A stretch of DNA of 64,000 nt from positions 27,590,985-27,654,984 of the forward strand of contig CM062294.1 in the NCBI GenBank assembly GCA_031216915.1, read 5' to 3'. Origin of the DNA: Pictodentalium vernedei (lineage: Eukaryota; Mollusca; Scaphopoda; Dentaliida; Dentaliidae). Under the pieces are notes generated by a model. The model was given only the letters and a program-made list of their open reading frames with translations. It was not told where the DNA came from and made no database searches. A program made the position numbers and the translations under genes. Of this stretch, positions 11,502 to 22,329 are shown in pieces. Each line of letters opens with the position of its first letter. Within the stretch, counting starts at the first letter, position 1.

Positions 11502-13282
11502 AAACAAGAGGCCCCAGGGGCCTGAAGCGCTCATTTTGAACAGAACACAATATAAGCAGAGTCCAAGAATGAGTACATTAAGCAAGCCATCTCCACAGGC
11601 TACACTGTCAATGCCTTTTCTTCAGTTGATCATAAAGTAGCCAATTCCAGCTCCCATAGGGAGCCCAAATATTAACCCAGGCTCTCGATTTGAAAACAGT
11701 TGAATCTGACTTCCCTAGAGATGTTGTGTTCCAAATATGAAAGCATTCTGACTGTTGGATCTGAAGAAGAGAAATTGTTAAGAAATTTCTTCGAATTGCA
11801 CTAAGTTAAAATTTGGGCTACCATAGCGAGCCCAAATATTAACCTATGGATCCGAGTTGAACAAACTTGAATCTGACCCCCCTAGAGATGTTGTATACCA
11901 AATATGAAAGCATTCTGACGAGTGGATCTGAAGAAGATTTTTGAAAAAATTCCCTCATATTGTACTAAGTTAAATTTCAGGTTCCCATATGGAGCCCAAA
12001 ATGCACTCGAATTGAAAGAACTGGAATCTGACCCCCCTTGAGATGTTGTATACCAAATATGAAAGTATTCCGACTGGTGGATCTGTAGAAGAAGATTTTT
12101 AAAGAAATTTCCTCATATTGCACTAAGTAAAACTTTGGGCTACCATAGAGAACCCAAATATATACCTAGGGATCTGATTTGAACAAACTTGAATCTGATC
12201 CCCCTAGAGATGTTGTGTACCAAATATGAAAGTACTCTGACTGGTGGATCTGAAGAAAATTTTTTTAAATTACCCCCCATATTGAACAATGTTAAAATTT
12301 GGGCTTCTGTAGGAAGCCCCAATATTAACCTAGGGACTTGGTTTGAACAATCTTGAATCTGCCCCTCACAACAATGATGTAAACGAAACATCAAAAGATT
12401 CTGAAGAAGAATATTTTTAAAGAATATTCCCCATATTACCCTATGTTAAAAATTTGGCTCCTGTAGTGAGCCCAAATATGAACCAATGAGCTTTATTCAA
12501 CAAACTTGTATCCCCCCCCCCCCCCCCCCCCCCCCTTATGAATGCTGTATACCAAATATCAAAAGATTCTGATGATTGGTTCTGGAGAAAAGTTTTTGCA
12601 AATATGCTGACTCAGCATTTTTTCGATGCCCATTACTGAACACCCTAACATAACTGATGGCAATTTTTTTTACCAATCAATTCTACTGGTCCTAAGGATA
12701 CTTCATACCAAATAACAGTTCTCTGTTCTGTGTGGTTTGGGAAATATGGGCGTTTGAAAATATTTCTATTTTTAGCTCCCGGGGTTCTCATGGGGATGCT
12801 GGAATTTTTTTTTTTTTTTTTTTGCACGGGTCAAGTACTTATGACCCAATAATACCACATACCAAATTTGGTTCATACCAGACCATCAGTTCAGAAAATA
12901 GAAATTTGGGGCAGGGCCAACAATCTTACCCCCCTCCTATTACAAAGCCAAATATTGCTTCACAAACTTCGTTTGAACAAACTTGATTCTACACCTCAAA
13001 AGGAAGCTCCATAGCAAATATCAAGTCATTGTACACACTGGTTCTTGAGAAGATTTTTAAAATATTTTGGAGCATTTTCCCCCACTCCCTCCCAATGGGG
13101 CTGGGCATGTTGAGTTGCACAAAAATGCAATGCCCCTTTGGGGCCATCACTCACACAAACTTTCACTTGAATTGGCCCAGTGGCTTTGGAGAAGACCAAA
13201 ACATCGTGTTGACGGACGATGGACGGACGACGGACAGAGAGCAATGAGATTAGCTCAGCTTGACTTTGTCAAGATGAGCTAA
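11502..13282. mobile_element. Dispersed repeat element, 'aacaagaggcccc' to 'gagctaaaaa'
   Basis: It starts 'aacaagaggccccaggggcc', passes through ~170 bp degenerate units homologous to 990-1,930 (including a 24-base C run at 12,512-12,535). It ends with a gacggacgatggacgg stretch and the inverted repeat 'agctcagcttgactt'/'tcaagatgagct' before 'aaaaatt'. It is largely parallel to 1,010-2,545, so both are copies of one composite element. The element class is unknown to me and no protein is encoded. Confidence 0.6.
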
Positions 13283-13540
13283 AAATTCATAGAACATCTC
13301 AGTGTCGATGAACTGAGGTTTGCATTTGCAGCACAAACGTGTATCTTTAAAAAAACTTAATTGGTTGTGTTTGTGTTTGTGTTCAATACCGTTCATTTAA
13401 ATTCATTCGTGCTTCTGTTATTAAACCTGAAGAAAAATATCCATGTGCAAACGGAAAAATTTATCAAGGGGTCGGCAGCACTCATTACAATCTAAGCCCC
13501 CCAGGTGAAAATTTGATAAACATCGTTGTAAATGACACAT

Positions 13541-15066
13541 TCACGCAAATAAATACGGGAATACTGGTAAACATTCACACAAAAAATTATTCAAATCAGC
13601 TCTTTCATATGGAAGTTCTGTGCAAAAATCTGATTGCACCAAATTTTGTACAAAATGGCTGCCATCGGCCATCTTGAATTTCGGACCGGACCCCAAAACA
13701 CTTGTTCTCGTCCCACGGTGATAACAAAGGTACCCAAGGAGTTTCGTAAAGATCGGTTCATAAATACGGCCTCTAGCCCAAGCCGCATTGGCATTTGCAC
13801 TTACAGTGCTGAAAGTAACACCAAAAAACATCAAAGTTAGTCTAATTTGCATAATTTCTGCACGAGAAAAAAAAACGTACTATATGTGATATATTCCATG
13901 TTACTAAACATTCATACAAAAATTTATTCAAATCAGAACTTTCATAGAGAAGTTCTGTACAAAAGACTGATTGCACTAATTTTGGTACAAAATGGCTGCT
14001 GGTGGCCATCTTGAATTTCGGACCACACCCAAAAACACTCGTTCTCATCCCACTGTGATAACAAAGGTACCCAAGAAGTTTCGTAAAGATCGGTTCATAA
14101 ATACGGCCTCTAGCCTGAGCCGTATAGAAGTTGTGTACAAAAAGCTGATTAGACCTAATTTTGGTACAAAATGGCCACTGGCAGCCATCTTGAATTTTGG
14201 ACCGCACCCAGAAACACTCGTTCTCATCCCAAGGTGATAACAAAGGTACCCAAGACGTTTCGTGAAGATCGGTTCATAAATACAGACTCTAGCCCGAGCC
14301 GTATTGACATGTGTACTTACTGTGTGTAAGTAGCACTGAAAAAATCAAAGTTCATCTAATTTGCATAATTTCTGCACGAGAAAAAAACCCGTATTATATG
14401 TGATGTATCCTATGGTACTAAACATTCACACAAAAAATTATTCAAATCAGCGCTTTCATATGGAAGTTTTGTGCAAAAATCTGATTGCACCAAATTTTGT
14501 ACAAAATGGCTGCCATCGGCCATCTTGAATTTCGGACCGGACCCCAAAACACTCGTTCTCGTCTCACGGTGATAACAAAGGTACCCAAGGAGTTTCGTAA
14601 AGATCGGTTCATAAATACGGCCTCTAGCCCGAGCCGTATTGGCATTTGCACTTACAGTGCTGAAAGTTACACCAAAAAACATCAAAGTTAGTCTAATTTC
14701 CATAATTTACGCACGAGAAAAAAACCCGTATTATATGTGATGTATCCCATGGTACTAAACATTCATACAAAAAATTATTCAAATCAGAGCTTTCATATGG
14801 AAGTTCTGTACAAAAAACAGATTTCTGCATCGTCGGTACAAAATGGCGGCTGGCAGCCATCTTAAATTTCGGACCGCACCCAAAAACACTCGTTCTCGTC
14901 CCACAGTCATAACAAAGGTACCCAAGAAGTTTCGTAAAGATCGGTTCATAAATACGGCCTCTAGCCCGAGCCATAGCCAATTGTTGACGTACGGACAGAC
15001 GGACGGACGACGGACGACAGGCCATGACAATAGCTCAAATTTGACTTCGTCAAAGTTGAGCTAAAA
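13541..15066. repeat. Tandem array, ~335 bp unit, five copies (one short)
   Basis: 'ggttcataaata' with 'ctctagcc.gagcc' recurs near 13,757, 14,092, 14,271, 14,610 and 14,945; the spacings are about 335, 180, 339 and 335 bp. Each unit holds 'tttcatatggaagttctgtgc', 'caaaatggctgcc.ccatctt', 'aacactcgttctc' and 'gataacaaaggtacccaag'. The array ends in gacggacgga and 'gttgagctaaaaataaataaata', the same terminus as the other 'gagctaaaaa' repeats. Frames of up to 133 codons run through the units on both strands, but they repeat with the unit and have no known domain. Confidence 0.85.
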
Positions 15067-15606
15067 ATAAATAAATAAATAAAAGAAATTACCACACTCT
15101 CGTGACTTTAATCGATTAGCCCTCTCCCCAACTTTGTAGTTGATTTTTTCTTAAGTTTATCCCAAGCTTATAAACCGAGAGAGAGAGCGGCCTACAAACT
15201 ACGTTTCTCTGTTAAATGAATGTAGAGTCAGATTATTAACATTGCCAAGTGATCCTGTTGGACTACGCCCAAGACCTTCCCTGGCTATACCCTTGTAATG
15301 TTCAGCATTTATCATCAATATCTTGTGTTTTACACTGCGCATCCAATTCCCATTTGGTGACGAAAAGGGCTACATATCTGTATCATCAGGTGGAGGAGCC
15401 CGTTTTGGTACCCAAAATAATCTAGCATTCAACCAGTTACTGTCATGGCTTTTTGGTCATTGTTGACTTCTTGTCTGAATAGTCCCCCCCCCCCCCCCCC
15501 CCCCCAAAAAAAAAGTATAGATACACGCTGGTACGAACAATCGGGTAACTTGTGTTGTGGACAACCAGTTACCCCACCTATCTTCAGATAGTTCCGGGCC
15601 TAGTAA

Positions 15607-16048
15607 TACAGTAGAATCCTCTTAATTGAATATCCATTTTGCCAGAGAAAATTATTCAATTAACAGGAGTATACAATTAACAGGGATTTGGTCAGTTTCC
15701 TGTGTTCTGGAGGTAAACTGAGCATTTATTCTATTATTCTATTATATCTTGTTTGACAGAGCTCATAGAGCTCTGTCAAACAAGATATAGTAGAATAAAT
15801 GCCTGTATTGGATGTAGTGAGGCCAAAAAGGTTGATAAATAAGGGGAATTTGGTGCGTGTCACAGTAATTTTTTCAACATACTACAAAAATTTATATACA
15901 ATTAACAGGAGTTTACTCTACAACCCATATGCAATTAACAGATCAAATTTGTACTGAAGATATGGTAAATGGTTTTGTGTTTGAAAATTATATTCAATTA
16001 ACAGGGAAATACAATTAACAGATATCCAATTAAGTGGGCTCCACTGTA
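15607..16048. mobile_element. pogo/Tigger-like MITE with internal palindrome
   Basis: The ends are TA-CAGTAGAATCCTCTTAATT and, complemented, TA-CAGTGGAGCCCACTTAATT: ~30 bp terminal inverted repeats with TA duplication. Internally 'attaacagg' recurs several times, and 15,720-15,802 is a palindrome centred on 'gagctcatagagctc'. No open frame of note is present. Confidence 0.8.
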
Positions 16049-16906
16049 TTAGATTGCTGTGGAGAACATCGGCTGCAGACTTTGGGGATTCGAGGGGGGG
16101 GGGGGGCATATGACCCCATGACCCTCCATGGCTACATCCTTGCCGTCTCGTTTGAGGCTCACCAAGCTGAAATGCGAAATGTCCAATTCATCAAGCCTAT
16201 GGAAAAATATTACAATATTTCTCACTGGCACATTCATAATCTCCAACTGTAATATTAATATTAATGCTCAACAAGTAAAAGTTGCATTAAACATCGAGCC
16301 ATGTTATTGACTATAAGAGCCAAGCAAGCCTATAATGGCGTAATATACGTCTAAAGATGAATAATGGCATCACATCTCTCAGCTGATCGATAATATTTTC
16401 CCCCAGATTTCTATTTTGATCGTAATTTAATTTCGGATTTAATTTGCAAACACTTTTGTTTCGAGTGTTTTCCTTTGTGTCTTGGATAGATAATGTATCA
16501 AACTTAGGAAGCGACAGGCAGAAAGTAAGTAATGACAACTCTAATGAATAAAGTCTTGCCCCAAATTCGCATCTCGAAGATACATTTCATCAGCCAACTT
16601 TCCAAAATTCGTCGTAGATTGATCAGACATTAGTCAAGTTACCCACTTTGTTTGTCAACAAATCAGACCATAGTTCTGCATTTTTTTAAATTTAAAAGCT
16701 TGATTAATTCTATAAGATATGCCTGTCTAGATATACTGATGAAGTTAATTTTTATTTTCCTTGAACTTGTATTTATCTGTCATGTTTCTAAAGACTATAT
16801 TTTATAATGTTCATAGTTGTTTTAATTACCATAATAAAAGATAAATTAATGTGAATTACTAATTTGTGTTATAATACCCTCAACAATCCCAGTTTTCTCT
16901 CTGGTA
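16049..16906. other. Gene-free AT-rich stretch
   Basis: It contains a short G run at 16,095-16,106 and AT-rich unique-looking sequence. Reading frames are short and lack recognisable motifs. Confidence 0.5.
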
Positions 16907-17076
16907 TGAATAAAGGGGTCGTCTCGTTATGCCGATGTGCTTAAATAAACATACCGAGATCGGGATTAGTGAGAGGTGCTAATTACTTTTACTGGTCACT
17001 TTTACCCAGAATTTTAGTCGTTTTTTTTTTCTTAGAGAATACGGGATGTGAATACATGTCAGGGTGAACAGGGGTC

Positions 17077-18341
17077 ATGTATTGTTGCTTCTGTGTAAGC
17101 CTGTTCCTGTTGAATAAAACTCACAACAGAGTACAAATTTGGATTACTTCCGTTGATTATTTCCTTCAATTTAGAATGCCATCCCTCCACATGGTTTGTT
17201 GTTCTTGGGCCATTTGTCTCAGAATGATTCTATATATTTTGATTAACTCCTTCAACCCAGAATGAAGTTACATAGTCTGTGAACTTTACCACTCGCTGGT
17301 CAACATCCCTAGTATTTAATTCTTCTTTCCATGGACTCAGTACTTCAAACCAAGCATCGCTGACTTCTGGCACTGCCACAAATGGAAGAGCTATGGCTCG
17401 TCGAACTAATGTTCTGACTGCTGTGTCGTCTTTGTATTCATTTCTAAGGCTGCACTTGTCTGATGTAAAGCGATAAACCACTTGACTGTAGTGGAAGTAA
17501 CATCCCTTTACCGTTGTTGTTGGAAAGATGAGCTGCGCAGCATTCTGAGCAGCAATTTCAAAATCCATAAAGATCTGAGAAGGCTGGAGGGTCACACCTG
17601 CATCTTGACATTTATTTGAGATAAGTTCAAAGAATCTAACGTAAGTTCAGTTGACTGCTACTTGTCTGGTAGAAATCCATACACAACTGGGAACATTTTA
17701 TTGTCAACAAAAGCATGCACTGAATATAACTGGAAGAAGAATTTAGGCGACTTCTCAAATGTTCCATCACAATATAATGCTGCCGCTTCACTGAGTAGTT
17801 GAAGATTTGCTGTGGTCGCAAAGATCATTATTTTATTTTCTTCGCCATCAGAAGCAAGAAGAAAGTTGTCCCCTGCTGTTGTTTTCTGGAACATTTCTGG
17901 TAGAAGTATATCAGAATGAGATTGTGGAAGAGCTGGCCTTGTTTTTGCTCGGGATCGGTAAAAAGCTGATCGTACACTGTAGAAAGTTGGAATTTTAGCA
18001 ATGATCACTGGGTCAGTTTCATCTCCTCTTAAAGATCCAACTAAGTCCTGGTAGATAGATGATACAGATTTAGAATCACGACGAACTGTTTTCTTCAGAT
18101 CTGCTAACAAGGCATCTGCACAGATTTTTGGTAAGTCCGGAAGATGATTATGTGTGCCCATAGGCGAACTAATAATGTCATCTCTTGTGTTTATTGTGGC
18201 TCCGCAACCGCGTTCACTACACACCCAGTGGATATTTGGTGGCTTCTGTGACTTTATTCGGAACTTAAAGTCATTGTAAACTAGATTTCTACCTCCTCTG
18301 TTGTTAGGAATGAACATAACTGAAACTTGTTGACTTGCCAT
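17077..18341 (-). pseudogene. FLYWCH zinc-finger MULE transposase, disrupted
   Basis: A MULE transposase cuts the element's ends and inserts it elsewhere. The start ATG at 18,341 opens a FLYWCH-type zinc finger: residues near 19-65 with 'GGRNLVYNDFKF', 'WVCSERGCGA' and 'THNH'. The catalytic MULE core follows, with 'LYCDGTF' (first Asp) near residue 190 and 'FPVVYGFLPDK'. After a frame change come 'FMDFE' (second Asp) and 'KGCYFHYSQ'. A last segment with 'TNHVEGWH' lies about 17,165-17,200. I see three lesions: an in-frame TAG just after the GFLPDK segment (about 17,655), a frameshift near 17,640 and a TAG near 17,230. Domain order and end motifs are otherwise complete. The element therefore looks inactive but fairly young. 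Family assignment is firm. Confidence 0.9.
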
Positions 18342-18371
18342 GACTGCGAGAACTATGTATGAGAGTGACTA

Positions 18372-18525
18372 TGGAGATGTTCCTTTTTAAACCTTTTCCG
18401 TGATCCCTGTTCACCCTGACGGGTATTAATGTCCCGTATTCAACAATATGGAGATGTTCTTTTTTAAATCGCCTCCATGACCCCTGTTCACCCTGACATG
18501 TACTCACATCCCGTATTCACTGAGA
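18372..18525. repeat. 77 bp tandem duplication inside the MULE right end
   Basis: Two copies run 'ggagatgttc.ttttaaa' through 'cctgttcaccctgac' to 'cccgtattca'. The distal copy is part of the terminal inverted repeat; the proximal copy lies upstream of the transposase start. Confidence 0.8.
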
Positions 18526-18648
18526 AAAAAAAAACGACTAAAATTCTGGGTAAAAGTGACCAGTAAAAGTAATTAGCACCTCTCACTAATCTCGATCTCG
18601 GTATGTTTATGTAAGCACATCGGCATAACGAGACTAAACCTGAATAAA

Positions 18649-18977
18649 TAACATTTCCTCACTCATCTCAACAGGGACAACCTGATTGTTTATTACCATG
18701 GAGATTGAAATAGTTCCACTGCAGTCAATGATTGACAGAATCTATTTATAGGTTGACTGATCTTAATTACTCTTGATTAACAGGACTCAGATTTTTAATG
18801 CACTGTACACATAATGAAGATCAACAAACAGGACATCATGCACTCTCACTTTCAATTATTTCCTTAACACGCCCATAATATAAATCACTCATGATCATGA
18901 ATTAGCAACACACGAACCAGTACATGTTTAGTGTATATTTTTCCAAAAGTCCCTGTGTTATCCATAAGGACTAAAAA
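18649..18977. other. Short spacer between MULE and DIRS copy A
   Basis: I see no gene and no clear repeat structure here. Confidence 0.4.
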
Positions 18978-19207
18978 GTTAAAAAATTTATAGTAATTTA
19001 TATATTTTTTATACTTACCAATGACCCAGACATAGCTGGTGCTAACTCTTAAAATATAGGGCCAAACACAAATTTTGCCCCCCAATCCCCAAAATTTGCA
19101 TCTAAAACTAAAGAAAACATGTCCTGAAAGGCCCTCCACACTTCGCCCCTACTGCGCATGCGCAGTGTCAAGGACGTTCCGAAATTGGCGCCATTAATCA
19201 TTCTAAT
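18978..19207. repeat. DIRS copy A left (3') inverted terminal repeat
   Basis: From 'accaatgacccag' to 'ggcgccattaatcattctaa' it is the inverse of 25,674-25,864. The outermost ~37 bp starting GTT are unique to this end. It includes the palindrome TGCGCATGCGCA and 'ttggcgcc'. Confidence 0.9.
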
Positions 19208-19279
19208 AACCAGTGCCTGGTAAGCGCTATGTACTCAGCGGGGAGGCAAGAGTTCCCAACTCCTGGGAGGGCCATCCCC

Positions 19280-19367
19280 GTCTGGGTCATTGGTAAGTAT
19301 AAAAAATATAGAAATTACTATAAATTTTTTAACATTTTTATACTGTACCAATGACCCAGACATAGCT
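19280..19367. repeat. DIRS copy A internal complementary region
   Basis: The first half is the complement of the left outer end and the second half the complement of the right outer end, joined through AAC/GTT. Its complement reads 'tataaaaat-GTT-aaaaaattt', the exact circle junction expected when the two element ends are joined. This fits the DIRS-1 model, in which the region templates completion of the ends. Confidence 0.92.
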
Positions 19368-19949
19368 GAATAGTAAAAAGGCTGGAGGGCCAAGGACATA
19401 GAGCAAAATGGAATACGCTCAATAAAATAAAATAGAGTCATCCCCTGTAGGGAAAAAGAAGTAATAGGCCTTACATGTATCTTTCTTATTTATGATAAAT
19501 TAGAAAGATACAACACCTTCTAAAATTGAGCTTCATACATCCATGTACTCTATTAATATCCAATATAATCCTTATACTAATAATTTTTAAAGTAAGCCAA
19601 TAAATAAAGTAAGTCTAGAGAATAGAGACTCTTATACTCCTAAAAGTGTCTGAGGATTGCATAATCATGTCCGTTGACATATGCAATATTCAAAAGCTAT
19701 ACTTTAAAAACTAAGACTTGAATGAATTTTAAAAACCTAAACTTCTCACTAAACAACCATCCCAATAACAGCTCAGAATTACTAACTCCGGAGGAGCATA
19801 GTAAAACAGGTGACCCAAGGGAACACCCTCCCCCCCCCCCCCCCCTTTTTCTTGCCCTGGGTCAAATAGCCCAGAGCGAAGAGGGCAGCAGAACGGAGAC
19901 ACTGCCGAAACAGACAGCCTACCTAGCTATAGTAGCAACTGTTAAGTGA

Positions 19950-21180
19950 ATGACATTCTGAGCAGTAGATAATAGACCTAACAATAGAGGCCTCCAGAAA
20001 TGGACTCGATATTTCTGAGATAAAATTCATGAATGTGGATGGCTGAGCGCAATGAGCGGCCTTCAAAAATCTATAATAGCGACACTATTAATGTAAGCCC
20101 AAGAAGTAGAAGAACTCTTACTTCATGAGCCGAAATCTTAAGCACAACTGCTAAGTCAATGATATACTATAAGCAGTACCGATAGTTAATAGAATCCATT
20201 AACAATAAAATGGAGCGTATCGTCCTTCTACTAGACATCAAAGACAGAAGAAGCTTACGCCCATAGTAATAAACAGAAATCTGTTTATAAATACATAAAC
20301 TGTACCCGGAAAGAGTAAAGGCCTATGCCCATACGAAGACGGAAGGACCTTAAAATAATAGGTTCCGGATAATAGGAGCCTAACTCTTATGCAACAATCC
20401 AACCTAAATAGTAACGGAAGTATTGATTCCGAAACTATGAAAGTGAAAATCATCCATCGATAGTGCATGAAACTCACTGACTCTACAGTAAAAGAGAAAC
20501 CAACAGAATTACTGTCTAAAAGGTCAGAATTTGAAAACTACTGTTTCCAGAGGCTCAAATGATTACTTAGCTAAATAAGAACCGAAGTTAAAATCCGTAT
20601 AGGAATTTAATCTAAAGATTCTAAGTCTATTTATCAAAAAGTTACTAACTGACTTCAGATAAAGAGACAAAAGACTCAATTGTAAACTATCGTAGAGTGC
20701 ATAGGTATGAGGTAATATAAACCTATAACCTAAATAATAACAGGCTGCAGTAGATCTTGTGAAACAAGTATACTAAAAAATAGCAATGAGTAGTATGGAG
20801 GGATCAACAATATGAACATAATGATCCCTACACCACGACGGAAGAGCCTCCACTTTAGCCGCATAGAATAGCGAAGAAGAGGATCTCCTATAGTAAGAAA
20901 TCGCGTCCAAAGCTCGTCCAGTACAGTGCTTACAATGCAATACGGACCACACAACGGAATACATGAAGGTTGCGACCTTGCAGGTTGTGATAAAGATGAC
21001 ACGATTTACCCAGTGAAAAAGATCCTCACATAGAGGAAGATTTCACGTTAAAACCCACAGTAGACAAGAGAGAAAATTACTCATGATCTCTGTGAAGATA
21101 GAGATGCTATCAACAGAAATGTATTGTGGTTGTTTATCTTAGCAATACCTGCTAAAACAACAGCGCCGGAGGATACGCGT
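19950..21180 (-). pseudogene. DIRS copy A tyrosine recombinase, broken
   Basis: The recombinase inserts the circular DNA intermediate. Fragments in several frames preserve the family order: a linker (about 21,100-21,180), the core-binding 'LKWRLFRR' (about 20,840-20,870), the catalytic-Arg motif 'RVSEFHALS' (about 20,450-20,485) and the 'HEVR' box (about 20,120-20,140). Numerous frameshifts and stops separate them. Copy C has much of the same damage ('HYVHIVDPSILLIAIF' in place of copy B's longer frame), showing inheritance from a defective parent. Confidence 0.85.
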
Positions 21181-21359
21181 ATCCTATCATTCCGTCCTAT
21201 AGATCAATAGAGCGTTAAGAATATTAGCTCAGAGATCTGGACAAGCCAACACATACGTCTGCAATTGATTAGCAAGCTGTGTCATAAATAAATCATCATT
21301 GGGCGCTCCCATGATAGCAAATCTGATTGAATACTTGTTTGTTGAGAGTCCATTCTGAC

Positions 21360-21900
21360 AGCAACAAGCGACCCGTAAGAGAACGGGAGTCCGATAAAAC
21401 AATCAGACGACCCGGAATATGACGGACCAAAACTGAACTTGGTGTACTATAACCAACAGACGGATTCTTTCCATTAAATTGAATAACGGAAACGAAAGAG
21501 TGCCTCCCTGGTTCCGGAGATACGCCACTACTGTCGAATTAAAGGACAGGAATTTGGGCATGCGTTTCTGAATAATGTTCATGCAATGACATAAAGCAAG
21601 CCTAAAAAACATTATTCCGCGGAAGAAAACTGATTGCTAAAAGACTGCGGAACCCAAAGACCCAGGCACTTCGAATCCGTAGGGATCAGTATAATATCCC
21701 AATCTGTATGACTGGCAACCGTCATAACAGCCACACTCGGGTCCGACAACTGCGGCGGCACTCTCTGAGTCAACCACCGAATGTTTGCCCCAGTCTGAAT
21801 CTCTTGTAACACTAGATAGACAAGAGAACGTGTAAATCGAGCAATTCATGGATTGCCGAAAAGTTGCCGTCGAAGAGAAGCTCCTCCGAGAATGAGCGAC
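21360..21900 (-). pseudogene. DIRS copy A RNase H, catalytic Asp lost
   Basis: RNase H removes the RNA template strand during reverse transcription. Recognisable blocks are 'VMTVASHTDWDIIL' (the family's TDAS..GW motif with the first catalytic Asp replaced by Val), 'STVVAYLRNQGGT' (the Asp before this Asn-Ser is replaced by Phe) and 'VRHIPGRL' followed by a degraded ADSLSR box at about 21,370-21,420. Frames are interrupted. Two catalytic acidic residues are missing, so the domain would be inactive even if expressed. Confidence 0.87.
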
Positions 21901-22329
21901 TCTGAGAGAGTTCTTAACCTTACTATCCACGCGAGTGGATGTAGCTAGGGCTGCGTCACGTCTAACTAACTCCAATCAGCCACTGAAGGGCGGAGTTATA
22001 CGTGAACAAACTACTTCCCTCAAAAGAAATTACATTGAGAATAATATCCCGTAAATCTTTTCTTGAAGACGTAATGATAACGCCTCAGTAAGGCGGATTA
22101 CGTATAATAAAGCGTCTAAGTTAAGTCTACTATACATAATGTCGTTCCCAACATTGAAATTGGAAAAGACATAAACGGCGAAAAAGAATATATGCAGTTT
22201 TTAATCACACCGTCTAGACGCATATGAACTCTCGGTATGCCCTGCTCTGCCAAAATAAACTATTTGTATAAATGATAAAATGGCAGAAATGAGCAACGCG
22301 GACAAGAAACTAAACTATCATGCTTAGTA

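Larger units (their letters stand above)
16915..18640 (-). mobile_element. Mutator-like element (MULE), 1,726 bp, complete ends
   Basis: Terminal inverted repeats of about 160 bp occupy 16,915-17,076 and 18,480-18,640 (GG..T.GTCTCGTTATGCC inward). Perfect 8 bp duplications TGAATAAA lie at 16,907-16,914 and 18,641-18,648. MULEs make 8-9 bp duplications. A FLYWCH transposase relic fills the interior on the minus strand and its 3' end runs up to the left inverted repeat, so the element is unusually compact. The right side also has a ~77 bp tandem duplication (18,372-18,525). Confidence 0.9.

Noticed and set aside
13541-14703. Repeated open frames up to 133 codons with similar protein sequences
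   Set aside because: They recur with the 335 bp tandem unit on both strands, lack any known domain and start at arbitrary ATGs.
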